Assembly: GCA_016874775.1 (NCBI GenBank)
Contig: VGTJ01000001.1
Coordinates: forward strand, 1 to 40,886
Length of the DNA stretch: 40,886 bases
Reading direction: 5' to 3'
DNA from: Deltaproteobacteria bacterium
GTDB lineage: Bacteria > Desulfobacterota > Binatia > Bin18
A program made the translations under genes and the position numbers. Below, one piece after another: positions 15,169 to 23,315 of the stretch (its first letter is position 1; each line of letters begins with the position of its first letter). The notes under the pieces were generated by a model that did no database searches, had not been told where the DNA came from, and saw only the letters and a list, made by a program, of their open reading frames with translations.

Positions 15169-15963
15169 TTATTTCCCCGAAAACTGGGCTTTCCGTTTGG
15201 CCACAAAGGCATTTGTGCCTTCGATAAAATCCGGCGCTTGCGCCGAGATGGTGATGAGCTGCGCTTCGCTGTGAAGATGATTCTGCAAAGACGTGTTAAA
15301 GCTTTGATTGAGAAGGAGCTTCGTCCGTCCGAAAGCTGCGGTTGGTCCTTGCGCGAGTTCATTGGCGAGTTTCATTGCTTCTGGCATGACGTGTTCCGGC
15401 GGCACAACGGCATTGACGAGACCGAGCGTGAGCGCCTCCTCTGCACCGACCGGCTTATTACGGAGAAAAAGTTCGGTCGCACGGCCAATTCCAACATACC
15501 GTGGGAGGAAGAATGACGAACTCGAATCTGGACTTGCGCCGATGCCAAGAAATGCTGTTAGGAGATTCACTTTAGGTGAAGCAATGCGGAAATCACAGGC
15601 GAGCGCTAAGCCCAGACCGCCACCTGCGGCAACGCCGTTCAATGCGGCAATAATCGGCTTTGGCAACTCGCGCATGGCAATGATGGTTCCGTGCAGTACT
15701 CGGAATAACTCATCGAAGCTTTCAATCGAGCGGTTCGCTTCGCGGACTGCGACCATGAATTTAATGTCACCACCACCACAGAACGCGTTACCGTTGCCGG
15801 TCAGAACGATGGCGCGGATGCTGTCCTCAGCACCGCACTCGCGCACGGCTTGTTGGAGGCCAACGGCAACGTCTTGACTGAGAACGTTATAACTTGCTGG
15901 GCGATTGAGTGTGATGACTCCAACGCTTCCTTCGCGGTTCCAATACACAGCTTTGTCACTCAT
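15169..15963 (-). CDS. Enoyl-CoA hydratase/isomerase family protein
   Basis: A 264-residue protein. The start at 15963 is chosen because GAGGAGGAAG precedes it and MSDKAVYWNREGSVGVITLNRP is the normal family N-terminus. Oxyanion-hole segments GNAFCGGGDIKFM and ALNGVAAGGGLGLALACDFRIAS are present. Where crotonases often carry a catalytic Glu, this one reads GIGASPDSSSSFFLPRYVG, as in the PaaG/isomerase-like members, so double-bond isomerisation may be more likely than hydration. It is cytoplasmic. It heads an operon with the quinone-oxidoreductase-like gene. Confidence 0.9.
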   Translation of the reverse strand: MSDKAVYWNREGSVGVITLNRPASYNVLSQDVAVGLQQAVRECGAEDSIRAIVLTGNGNAFCGGGDIKFMVAVREANRSIESFDELFRVLHGTIIAMRELPKPIIAALNGVAAGGGLGLALACDFRIASPKVNLLTAFLGIGASPDSSSSFFLPRYVGIGRATELFLRNKPVGAEEALTLGLVNAVVPPEHVMPEAMKLANELAQGPTAAFGRTKLLLNQSFNTSLQNHLHSEAQLITISAQAPDFIEGTNAFVAKRKAQFSGK

Positions 15964-16320
15964 AGCTTCCTCCTCGGGAAAAACGCGTGAAACATGATGC
16001 GTGAGAAACGGATCGTAAAGCGGAATGAGTTCAACGTACAAGGGGGAGGGGTGGTCTCATAAGGGTAGGTTTTTATCCAAGCCACAATTGGCACGGATTG
16101 CCCCTCGTGAGGATCCGCGTGTTCGTCATGCCCGCGCAGGCGGGCATCCAGGAGCTTCACCCCTGAACGATTGCGTATGCTCCCTGGATTCCCGCTTTCG
16201 CGGGAATGACGTCTCGTCTTTGCTCAGCGTAAAAGCCTACCCCTAAAAGGGAGGGGTGGTTACGTGTTGCGTGTTACGTGGTACGTGTTGCGTGTTCATT
16301 CGTCATAGAAGGAGGTTCAC
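15964..16320. repeat. Intergenic MITE-like repeat element flanked by 12-bp direct repeats
   Basis: GGGAGGGGTGGT occurs at 16044-16055 and again at 16249-16260. Just inside are inverted ends, AGGGTAGGTTTTTA at 16062 and TAAAAGCCTACCCCT at 16230, that match with one mismatch and one gap. In the centre, 16124-16211 is an 88-bp palindrome beginning CGTCATGCCCGCGCAGGCGG and ending in the complementary CGCGGGAATGACG. No coding sequence is supported in the whole interval. The arrangement looks like a small non-autonomous element with a possible target duplication. Confidence 0.5.
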
Positions 16321-16767
16321 ATGGCCGTCAAACAACTTACTCCACAACAAGCCCATGACCTTATGCAAAAAGATACGGCTGTCATCTACCTCGATGTCCG
16401 CACTGTCCCAGAATTCTCCGCTGGACATCCGCAACGAGGGATCAATATCCCTGCTTTTTTCTTTCAACAACCAGGGCAACCCTCGCCCAACCCAGACTTT
16501 GTCAAAGTCGTTGAAGCAAATGTTGCCAAGGATGCGGTGATCGTCGTTGGCTGCCAAGCTGGTGGCCGCTCGCAACGGGCAGCCGATATGTTGGACAAAG
16601 CTGGCTATTCCAACGTCTCCAATGTCATGGGTGGCTTTGGTGGCGGACAAGACCAAGCTGGAAAGCCCCTCGCTGGCTGGCGTGATACGGGCCTCCCGGT
16701 GACGACCGACAATGGAGAGGGCGCAAGTTATACCTCGCTGGCGGCGAAGGCAGGAGTAAAAGTGTAA
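16321..16767 (+). CDS. Rhodanese-like domain protein
   Basis: A 148-residue single-domain protein with GAAGGAGG seven bases upstream. The rhodanese fold is clear: VIYLDVRTVPEFSAGHPQRGINIP, and the active-site loop VGCQAGGRSQRAADML with Cys about 78. GGFGGGQDQAGKPLAGWRDTGLPVT follows near the end. Single-domain rhodaneses carry sulfane sulfur on that Cys and move it to cyanide, thiols or sulfur-relay partners. No signal peptide is present, so it is cytoplasmic. It stands alone between the repeat element and the convergent pdxJ, so the partner is unknown. Confidence 0.9.
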   Translation: MAVKQLTPQQAHDLMQKDTAVIYLDVRTVPEFSAGHPQRGINIPAFFFQQPGQPSPNPDFVKVVEANVAKDAVIVVGCQAGGRSQRAADMLDKAGYSNVSNVMGGFGGGQDQAGKPLAGWRDTGLPVTTDNGEGASYTSLAAKAGVKV

Positions 16768-16785
16768 GTGTTCTTTCTGCGGGGT

Positions 16786-16834
16786 GCTGGGCAAGGTCCG
16801 CCCTACATCGTGCGGTGTAGCGGGCTTGTCCAGC
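16786..16834. other. Imperfect stem-loop between convergent rhodanese and pdxJ genes
   Basis: GCTGGGCAAGGTCCGCCCTAC and GTAGCGGGCTTGTCCAGC are approximate reverse complements separated by about 12 bases, in the 70-bp gap between two convergent genes. It may terminate transcription from both sides, though no U-run is obvious. Confidence 0.4.
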
Positions 16835-16838
16835 AAGG

Positions 16839-17558
16839 CTATGTTTCTAACGCCTGCAAGTATGCCTTGACCGCATTGGTGAATCCCATATACAGGGCAT
16901 CACAAATCAACGCATGACCGATCGACACCTCTAATAACCCAGGGAGGTTCTGCGCCAAAAAGGGGAGGTTCTTGAGGTCAAGGTCGTGCCCGGCGTTGAC
17001 GCCAAGTCGGATGTCTTGTGCGGTTGCTGCAGCGCGATGATACGCTTCATACACGCGTTGACCCTCAGGGGTAGCGAATGTTCTCGCGTAGCGCTCTGTG
17101 TATAACTCGATGCGGTCGGTACCGATGTCTTTTGCCCGTCGCACTTGTTCAGTATCTGGCTCGAGAAACAGGCTGGTGCGGATACCGTTATCTTTCAACT
17201 GTTGCAAGACGTCGCGTAACCAGTCGACATCCCCTTTGAGATTCCAACCCGCGTTAGATGTCAGTACATCTGGTGGGTCAGGGACCAACGTGCACTGCGT
17301 TGGTCGCACCTGACACACGAGATCAAGAAACTCCGGCGATGGATACCCTTCGATGTTGAACTCCACGCTCAGCATCGCGGATAAGTCCAAAACATCGCGG
17401 CGACGGATGTGGCGCTCGTCAGGACGTGGATGGACAGTGATGCCGTGGCAACCCGCTGCGATCGCGGTTTGCGCAGCATGGATAACGCTTGGGTTATCTC
17501 CACCGCGGGCATTACGGAGTGTGGCAATTTTGTTGACGTTGACGCTGAGTTTGATCAT
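16839..17558 (-). CDS. pdxJ: Pyridoxine 5'-phosphate synthase PdxJ
   Basis: A 239-residue protein of the usual PdxJ length. Diagnostic segments are MIKLSVNVNKIATLRNARGG at the start, GITVHPRPDERHIRRRDV, FNIEGYPSPEFLDL, CTLVPDPPD and the C-terminal LGVNAGHDLDLKNLP and EVSIGHALICDAL. The enzyme condenses 1-deoxyxylulose 5-phosphate with 3-amino-2-oxopropyl phosphate to make pyridoxine phosphate in the DXP-dependent vitamin B6 route. Its presence argues for a proteobacterium-like lineage using that route. It lies 27 bp downstream of the SDR gene in the same direction, probably by cotranscription and not from a shared pathway. Confidence 0.95.
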   Translation of the reverse strand: MIKLSVNVNKIATLRNARGGDNPSVIHAAQTAIAAGCHGITVHPRPDERHIRRRDVLDLSAMLSVEFNIEGYPSPEFLDLVCQVRPTQCTLVPDPPDVLTSNAGWNLKGDVDWLRDVLQQLKDNGIRTSLFLEPDTEQVRRAKDIGTDRIELYTERYARTFATPEGQRVYEAYHRAAATAQDIRLGVNAGHDLDLKNLPFLAQNLPGLLEVSIGHALICDALYMGFTNAVKAYLQALET

Positions 17559-17585
17559 GGCCGATTATTCACTCACTCCTTATTT

Positions 17586-18347
17586 CTACGACGTCGACAC
17601 CCGTAAATCAGTTCCACCACTCACTGGTAGTGTGACTCCGGTGATATAACTGGCTTCGTCAGAGCAGAGAAACGCCGCGGCGTTGCCAATATCCTGCGGC
17701 TGACCGAGGCGACCGATGGGAATCTGCTGCGCATACGCTTCCTTTTGCTGTCGCGTGAGCGCACTGTTCATCATCGGTGTTTCAATCGGGCCTGGCGCAA
17801 TCGCGTTGACCCGAACTCCATGTTTCGCCACCTCATAGGCGAGGTCGCGAGTCAAGGCGACGACTCCTGCTTTTGAAGCCGCATACGGGACATGCGGAAC
17901 GGTGTAGTGGAACGCGGCAATCGATGCGATGTTGACGATCGCTCCCCGTTTCTGCTTGATCATTTCTTGCACCACGCGATGGCAGCAGAGGAATACGCCT
18001 TTGAGGTTGACACTCAGAACGTTATCCCAGTCAGCTTCGGTTTGTTTGTCGATCGACTTTACGACAACGACGCCGGCATTGTTCACCAGCATATCGATCT
18101 TGCCGAAGCGGTCGAGCGTTGTTTGTACCAGGCGATCGACATCCGTCGCCTGGGTCACGTTCGCCTCTACTCCCACAGCCTGGACGCCGAGTGCTTGCGC
18201 AGCCGTGACGGTTTGCGTTGTCCGGTCTTGTTGTAGTTCATTGATGACGACATGCGCACCTGCGCGCGCTAAACATAACGCGACCCCTTGACCGATGCCT
18301 TGGCCACCGCCAGTGACAATCGCTACGCGCCCATCGAGTTTGGTCAT
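17586..18347 (-). CDS. Short-chain dehydrogenase/reductase
   Basis: A 253-residue classical SDR with GGAGGGGAG upstream. Seen in order: TGGGQGIGQG (NAD(P) binding), NNAGVVV, SIAAFHYTVPHVPYAASKAG with the catalytic Tyr-x3-Lys, and NAIAPGPIETPM. The C-terminus ITGVTLPVSGGTDLR is the normal family end. FabG-like or 3-hydroxyacyl/sugar alcohol dehydrogenase activity is possible; the substrate cannot be read from sequence. It is cytoplasmic and probably tetrameric like its relatives. Confidence 0.9.
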   Translation of the reverse strand: MTKLDGRVAIVTGGGQGIGQGVALCLARAGAHVVINELQQDRTTQTVTAAQALGVQAVGVEANVTQATDVDRLVQTTLDRFGKIDMLVNNAGVVVVKSIDKQTEADWDNVLSVNLKGVFLCCHRVVQEMIKQKRGAIVNIASIAAFHYTVPHVPYAASKAGVVALTRDLAYEVAKHGVRVNAIAPGPIETPMMNSALTRQQKEAYAQQIPIGRLGQPQDIGNAAAFLCSDEASYITGVTLPVSGGTDLRVSTS

Positions 18348-18380
18348 ATCTCTCCCCTCCTTTGTGGCGCGACCTTACTC

Positions 18381-18956
18381 TTAATCATGAGAGAAAATCA
18401 ATCCGTTCTCCACCCGCTGACAATACTCAGCTGCGCGCTGGAGAGGAACGTAATGCGCAAAGTTGAGATGCTCGAAAAACGCCTGTTGGTCGGTGTAACG
18501 AAAGCCATGTGAGGTACAGTAGAAATATGTCGGCGCACGTGTTGGGGCGGTTGATAGAGAAGGGGTTGAACCGGGAGCACCGATTGGAGGTGGGCCAGCA
18601 GGGCTGAGCCGTTGCCGATAGACGAATCGCCGACTGGAAAATCCAGGTGAGAAGAACGGAATGCCCTGGCGAAAGGACGACGACGATCCGAACCGTGGCG
18701 GAGATGGACAGTACGGAGAGCGACCGAACCCCGGAGAACGAAATGCCGGGCTGCCGTAGTTCGTAAATGGGCCTGGACTCCCAAAGTTACCGTACCTACC
18801 TCCGCCAAAATGTTGGTGTCCACCGAAAGATTGTCCACCACCGAAATGACCACTGCTATGTCCGCCACCAAAATGCATCCCTCCCGTCCATCCTCTCGCA
18901 GGAAAGAGTACACACGCTGTGAGAACGAGACAAAAGCAAACAAGCGATTTTTTCAT
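18381..18956 (-). CDS. Gly/His-rich secreted protein with a zinc-finger-like C-terminus
   Basis: A 191-residue protein with a signal peptide (MKKSLVCFCLVLTACVLFPARGWT). Residues about 25-60 are a low-complexity Gly/His/Phe tract (MHFGGGHSSGHFGGGQSFGG), then a Pro/Ser/Arg-rich stretch to about 140. The C-terminal 50 residues look folded and include C-x2-H-x12-H-x4-H in FYCTSHGFRYTDQQAFFEH and the following LNFAH. That is the spacing of a C2H2 zinc finger with the second Cys replaced by His. It is probably an envelope protein binding metal through the His-rich tract. No named family is recognised. Confidence 0.75.
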   Translation of the reverse strand: MKKSLVCFCLVLTACVLFPARGWTGGMHFGGGHSSGHFGGGQSFGGHQHFGGGRYGNFGSPGPFTNYGSPAFRSPGFGRSPYCPSPPRFGSSSSFRQGIPFFSPGFSSRRFVYRQRLSPAGPPPIGAPGSTPSLSTAPTRAPTYFYCTSHGFRYTDQQAFFEHLNFAHYVPLQRAAEYCQRVENGLIFSHD

Positions 18957-19085
18957 GAGCGTATCCTCCGTAGGGAATCAACAGGGGCTTGTCCTACACT
19001 GCTATATGACTATTCTGCTCTTTTCATGACGCGGATCAATCCACGCACGTGCTCAATGATGAAAAATTGAGCTAAGGGGAACCGA

Positions 19086-20282
19086 ATGAATACCTATCTA
19101 CAGGAAGTCGCGAGTCGTCTAGTGTCCTTTGATACCGTCAGTAGCAAGAGCAATGTTGCTGCCGTAGAGTATCTCGGATCTCATTTGGCTGATCACGGAT
19201 TCTCCGTGGCTTTCCATCGCATGGATGTTGGTGGAGTACCAAAGGCCAACCTTGTGGCTTCTGTTGGTCCACCTGAACCAAACGGGCTGATCATCTCTGG
19301 CCATATTGATGTTGTGCCTTTTACAGGACAACCCGGCTGGACGCGTGACCCACTGCAGTTGGAGATTACCGACTCACATGTGTACGGTCGTGGAACCTCT
19401 GACATGAAAGTGTTTCTTGCCCAATGTGTTGAAGCCGCTAAGCGGATTGATCGTGCTACTCTGAAGCAACCGCTAGTTTTTCTCTTTACTGCCGATGAAG
19501 AAGTCGGCTGTCTTGGAGCAGCGAAACTCCTGCCGGTATTACCAGAGTTCTTTCGCGACATCCCCCAGCCACGGCAGGCCTGGATTGGCGAACCGACCTC
19601 TTACCGCATCGGCTACACACACAAGAGCATTATCGTTTTTTCTATCACTGTACGGGGGAAAGGTGGCCACAGCAGCATTCCTGAACAAGGAGTGAATGCG
19701 ATTGCGGTCGCAGGGAAAGTCATTGAGACGATCGGCCGCTACCAAGCCGAGTTGCGAACGCAATCGTCACCGGCGTTTATTCGTGAGTTTCCTGAATCGC
19801 CGTATACGACACTCAACTTTGGTATGATCCGTGGTGGTACCGCAGCAAACATGATTGCCGAAGAATGTACGATTCAAGTGAGCTATCGCTCATTGCCGGA
19901 TGTTGACCCGCTATTGGTCCATCGTGAAATTGCTCGCCGCGTACAGCAGATTGACCCGCGAGATTATGGTTCGCCCGAGCATAGGGCGACGATCGTTGTG
20001 GGTGAGGCGTTCGTGGTGCCGCCGCTACTTTCCCCACGCGATACGGTTCTTGAGAAGACGTTAGCGACTATTCTCAAGCAGGAATCGAGCGGAGGGATAC
20101 CTTTTACCACCGATGGCTGTCAGTTCTCTCAGGCAGGGATTACCTCGATCGTTTGCGGTCCTGGGGATCTCGACCAAGCCCACCAGCCAAATGAGTACAT
20201 TCGCCGAGAAGCATTCGAGCAGGGTACGGATGTCGTACTTTCCGTTATCCACAGCTTGTGTGGAGCGACGGTGCGAGGGTAA
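19086..20282 (+). CDS. argE: Acetylornithine deacetylase (ArgE-type M20 metallopeptidase)
   Basis: A 398-residue protein with AAGGGGA upstream. It has the M20 di-metal set: ISGHIDVVPF (His, then the catalytic Asp), YGRGTSDMK (bridging Asp), FTADEEVGCLGA (catalytic and ligand Glu), and a late His in GPGDLDQAHQPNEYI. The lid domain contains KGKGGHSSIPEQGVNAI. WIGEPTSYRIGYTHKS and TTDGCQFSQAGI fit the proteobacterial ArgE subgroup, which releases ornithine and acetate from N-acetylornithine. Close relatives act on other N-acyl amino acids, so the substrate is probable but not certain. A second, different homologue is at 32931. Confidence 0.8.
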   Translation: MNTYLQEVASRLVSFDTVSSKSNVAAVEYLGSHLADHGFSVAFHRMDVGGVPKANLVASVGPPEPNGLIISGHIDVVPFTGQPGWTRDPLQLEITDSHVYGRGTSDMKVFLAQCVEAAKRIDRATLKQPLVFLFTADEEVGCLGAAKLLPVLPEFFRDIPQPRQAWIGEPTSYRIGYTHKSIIVFSITVRGKGGHSSIPEQGVNAIAVAGKVIETIGRYQAELRTQSSPAFIREFPESPYTTLNFGMIRGGTAANMIAEECTIQVSYRSLPDVDPLLVHREIARRVQQIDPRDYGSPEHRATIVVGEAFVVPPLLSPRDTVLEKTLATILKQESSGGIPFTTDGCQFSQAGITSIVCGPGDLDQAHQPNEYIRREAFEQGTDVVLSVIHSLCGATVRG

Positions 20283-20302
20283 TCGTGTCGCCCGCACAAA
20301 TC

Positions 20303-20329
20303 TGTAGCGTGCGCTGCGTGCACGCTACA
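20303..20329. other. Perfect palindrome between convergent argE and kinase genes
   Basis: TGTAGCGTGC and GCACGCTACA form a 10-bp stem around seven bases, in the 75-bp gap between two convergent stop codons. It fits a bidirectional transcription barrier, although no U-run follows. A related TGTAGCGTGCG motif occurs at 37219. Confidence 0.5.
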
Positions 20330-20357
20330 CCGAATGAACCATGTCGTGTCTGACGCT

Positions 20358-21821
20358 TTACGCAGCACTTGACGATACTGCTGACTCGGTTGGCAATGAG
20401 AAAAAGATCCGGCTGCCTTTTCCCGGAGAGCCTTCGACCCAAATTCGTCCACCATGCCGATCAACCAGCACTTTACATAACGCGAGGCTCAGACTTGCAC
20501 CCTTCCGTGCTGTGGTGGTCTGTCCGTCCTCTTCGAATATGGGCTTAAAGAGCTGTTCTTGCTGCTCTCGCGAGAGGCCGATGCCGTTATCGGTGACACC
20601 GACGGTGACTTGTTTCCCTTCTCGTGCGGCACCTACGAGGACGTAAGCTCCGGTACGTTTCGAGTTTTTGATCGCGTAGCTGACCAGACTGGTCAGGATC
20701 TGTTGTAACCGCCCTGGGTCAGCGTAGATTTCCATGTCCTGCGCAACGGTATTGAGGAGTTTGACGTTATGATTCTTTGCCAAAGAGCCCAAGGCCTCAA
20801 AAGTTTTCTGCACAACGAGAGCAAACGTGAGACGCTGCGGATACAGGACGATCTTTTCTCCACGGAGCACGGACACGTCCAGCAGATCGGTGAGCATTGA
20901 TAGGAGTGAAGAACTGTTGCGCGCGCACATGTCGAGCAGCTGTTGACCTTCGGGTGGTAAGAGGTCACGCCACTCTTCGCGAATGACGTCGAGTGAGCCA
21001 ATGATCACACCCAGCGGATTGCGTAATTCATGCGAGGTTGTCGAAAGTACACTGTCCCGCATACGATCGGCCAAAGATAAGCGCTCAACGTCGTCATAGG
21101 CACTGCGCAGATCGATTTCCATGTCCTGTAATTGCTGTTGCAGGGCGGCATTGGCTTTGGTGAGGTCAGCCGTACGATTGCGGACCTCTTGATCAAGCTC
21201 TGCCCGCTGGCGTTGGAGGGCCACTTCACGTTGAGAGCTTTCCAGTGCGAGTGAGGTCTGACCAGCGAGAATGGAGAGGAGTTTCAACTCGTACGGTGCA
21301 ATGTCCTGTTCGGTACGTTCACCAGCGATTAACGCCATACCATGGACTTCTTGCAAGGTGACCAGTGGAATAAGCAGGATCGATCGCACGCGTGGATGGT
21401 AGTGATGGACTCGTTGACTGGCACAAATAGTTGGCCGACTCCGACGGAGAGCAAGGGCAAAGTTCCCTTGTGCAATTTGCAGTTGCGTTTCGTTCTCCAG
21501 GTCGGCCTGGAGTCCCGAAGGCACGCAGCGTTCGAGGGTGAACTCATACGTGCGCGGGTCAACGCGGTAGATCGCTGACAAGACATTTGGCAGTAGCGTT
21601 TCGACTTCGGCAAGAAAATAGGACAGGAGATCAACCGGTAGCAGATTGACGCTCGATCGCTTTTGTAAGTTCACCCAGAGGGATTCAACTCGATCAAGGT
21701 ATCTGATCAAAGCCTGGGTTTCCGCTTGCAGTCGGCGTAGCTGAACTTGCGGGTCGGGTGGCGCTGGTATCGCCGCCGAACCACCAATCCTGCTCTCTAT
21801 GTTTGTGTCGTCATTCCGCAT
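20358..21821 (-). CDS. GAF-domain histidine kinase with degenerate ATP-binding motifs
   Basis: A 487-residue protein starting at the ATG at 21821 inside the end of the HDOD gene (an in-frame TTG at 21830 is the alternative). Residues about 60-195 look like a GAF domain, then a coiled coil at about 200-245, and a HisKA domain with STTSHELRNPLG (His about 264). The ATPase domain keeps DNGIG (about 411-415). The N-box reads SLVSYAIKNS, with Tyr where the Mg-binding Asn is normal, and the G2 box reads GASLSL where GxGLGL is expected. It may therefore bind ATP poorly. No transmembrane segment is present, so it is a cytoplasmic sensor, third in an overlapping operon. No response regulator is adjacent. 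Confidence 0.85.
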   Translation of the reverse strand: MRNDDTNIESRIGGSAAIPAPPDPQVQLRRLQAETQALIRYLDRVESLWVNLQKRSSVNLLPVDLLSYFLAEVETLLPNVLSAIYRVDPRTYEFTLERCVPSGLQADLENETQLQIAQGNFALALRRSRPTICASQRVHHYHPRVRSILLIPLVTLQEVHGMALIAGERTEQDIAPYELKLLSILAGQTSLALESSQREVALQRQRAELDQEVRNRTADLTKANAALQQQLQDMEIDLRSAYDDVERLSLADRMRDSVLSTTSHELRNPLGVIIGSLDVIREEWRDLLPPEGQQLLDMCARNSSSLLSMLTDLLDVSVLRGEKIVLYPQRLTFALVVQKTFEALGSLAKNHNVKLLNTVAQDMEIYADPGRLQQILTSLVSYAIKNSKRTGAYVLVGAAREGKQVTVGVTDNGIGLSREQQEQLFKPIFEEDGQTTTARKGASLSLALCKVLVDRHGGRIWVEGSPGKGSRIFFSLPTESAVSSSAA

Positions 21822-22689
21822 AATCGCCAAAGAGAATGGTCATGAGGTGTGTTACTTCACGTTGCGTCGCGCGCAAAACTTCCGCGAGGTGGCCGGAAGA
21901 TAGGCGCAACACTTCCCACGATAACGGGACAAAGGGTGGGAAGTGGCAACTGCCACTGAATCCCAAGCCGAGTCCGATACTAATTAAATCCGCACAGTGG
22001 ACGACATGTTCGTGTAACGTCGGAGACAGCAAATCCGGGACGGACGGGGAATGGTGATAGGCTACTGCCCGTTGGATCGCAGGAGACAACCCCCAGCGAT
22101 GCACTAAAAAACCTCCGGTTTGCGTATGCGAAAACCCCAGAACTTTTTGCTCTGCCGCTTCAAGGGTCAAGCGCTCTGCAGTTGCCAGCGCGACCACAGT
22201 GCGAAACTTGTCTGGTGCATAGTGGTTATGAATCAGCTTACCGATATCGTGTAGTAATCCAGCAACAAAAAATTCTTCAGGACACTCGGCGCCGATCCAC
22301 GAAGCAAGTTGTCGTGCCGCTGCCGCGGTACCCAAGCAATGCTCCCAGAAGGTATGTATAGATAATGCGCCATGCTGCTCCTGTTGGAACATGTCGATGA
22401 CGCTCGTGGTCAAGATCAACTGTTTGAGGGCATCGTACCCGACCGTGCGAATCGCCTCGCTTACCGTCGCTACTGGCGTGTTCAAGCTATACAGCGGTGA
22501 ATTGACAAAATGGAGCAGCCGAGCGGTGATCACCGGATCTTGCCTGATGATCCGTTCAATCTCCCACAGCGAAAAAAAGGGATTATCGATAGTTGAAGAG
22601 AGCCGCTGGTACACTTCCGGTAGCGTCGGCAGATCATGAATCCGTTCAACGACCAGTGCCGGTTCTCCTGTCAACAATTCCGGTATCAT
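21811..22689 (-). CDS. HDOD-domain signalling protein
   Basis: A 292-residue protein filled by one HDOD domain: LPTLPEVYQRLSSTIDNP, IERIIRQDPVITARLLHFVNSPLY and AIRTVGYDALKQLILTTSV, then an HD-like pair in FVAGLLHDIGKLIHNHY. HDOD proteins are non-catalytic relatives of HD phosphohydrolases that serve as signalling adaptors. The start overlaps the stop of the upstream gene by four bases (ATGA), and the stop overlaps the kinase start. The three genes are therefore translationally coupled and probably act in one pathway. Confidence 0.9.
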   Translation of the reverse strand: MIPELLTGEPALVVERIHDLPTLPEVYQRLSSTIDNPFFSLWEIERIIRQDPVITARLLHFVNSPLYSLNTPVATVSEAIRTVGYDALKQLILTTSVIDMFQQEQHGALSIHTFWEHCLGTAAAARQLASWIGAECPEEFFVAGLLHDIGKLIHNHYAPDKFRTVVALATAERLTLEAAEQKVLGFSHTQTGGFLVHRWGLSPAIQRAVAYHHSPSVPDLLSPTLHEHVVHCADLISIGLGLGFSGSCHFPPFVPLSWEVLRLSSGHLAEVLRATQREVTHLMTILFGDYAE

Positions 22690-23036
22690 ACCCTAAGTGC
22701 CCCTTCGCCTTCTGCCTCTTTCAGTGCAGACAATTTGACTAAGCGCTGGAGTTCCATCACAAACACATGCTGGTCGGCACCGTAGAACCGATCTTCAATG
22801 ATTGCTGCACATTCTTGCAGCGTGCTACTGGTCGACATTCGCATGTCAATTTCTTGTAAGGTCGGTTCAGCGATCCCTTGCACTTCAACGTCGATCACAC
22901 CCCAGGTTTGCAGGAGGCTGATGACACGAGTGTCAAGAATCGTTCCGGCATCAGCTAACTGCTGCCGGTAGTCATTAAATACCGGTTTACTCAAAACCAT
23001 TCCAGGTTTCAGGATAGATGCTGTCACACGTCCCAT
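22686..23036 (-). CDS. Small HDOD-associated regulator (LKPGMVL...AGTILD domain)
   Basis: The best start is the ATG at 23036, giving 116 residues; the frame is open to 23213 but the extra N-terminus is repeat-like and has no ribosome site. SILKPGMVLSKPVFNDYRQQ followed by LADAGTILDTRVISLLQTWGVIDVEV is the small beta domain often found before HDOD or HD-GYP domains, here encoded separately. The C-terminal part (LQECAAIIEDRFYGADQHVFVMELQRLVKLSAL) is helical. It overlaps the HDOD gene start by four bases. Fused and split versions of this domain pair support direct interaction with the HDOD protein (inference). Confidence 0.75.
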   Translation of the reverse strand: MGRVTASILKPGMVLSKPVFNDYRQQLADAGTILDTRVISLLQTWGVIDVEVQGIAEPTLQEIDMRMSTSSTLQECAAIIEDRFYGADQHVFVMELQRLVKLSALKEAEGEGALRV

Positions 23037-23315
23037 GGCTGTGCTCGCTATAGGATTTATCGGAAGGGCGCGAGGTTTCTGAAATGAGCACAGCAGCTTT
23101 ACACACTCTCCACCCGGGAGAGGGCTATATCTGACAATCTTTGGGTCTGTCAAATGGAGGAAAGATAGATATTCGGGTAAAGCTTTTATCGGGCACGGGG
23201 AATAATTCATCAAAAATAGAGGTAACTGACTATTTTTTCTTGATTTTTGCCTAAAAAGGCAAAGGGAAACACCAGGAATCGCGATGTTGCTGGCAGCGCT
23301 AGAATAAAAGGTTGG

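Noticed and set aside
16124-16211. CRISPR-like palindromic repeat
   Set aside because: Only one unit is present here and one at 24514; there are no regularly spaced spacers and no cas genes.
16303-16836. 177-residue open frame on the minus strand
   Set aside because: Antisense to the rhodanese gene, which has a ribosome site and clear motifs.
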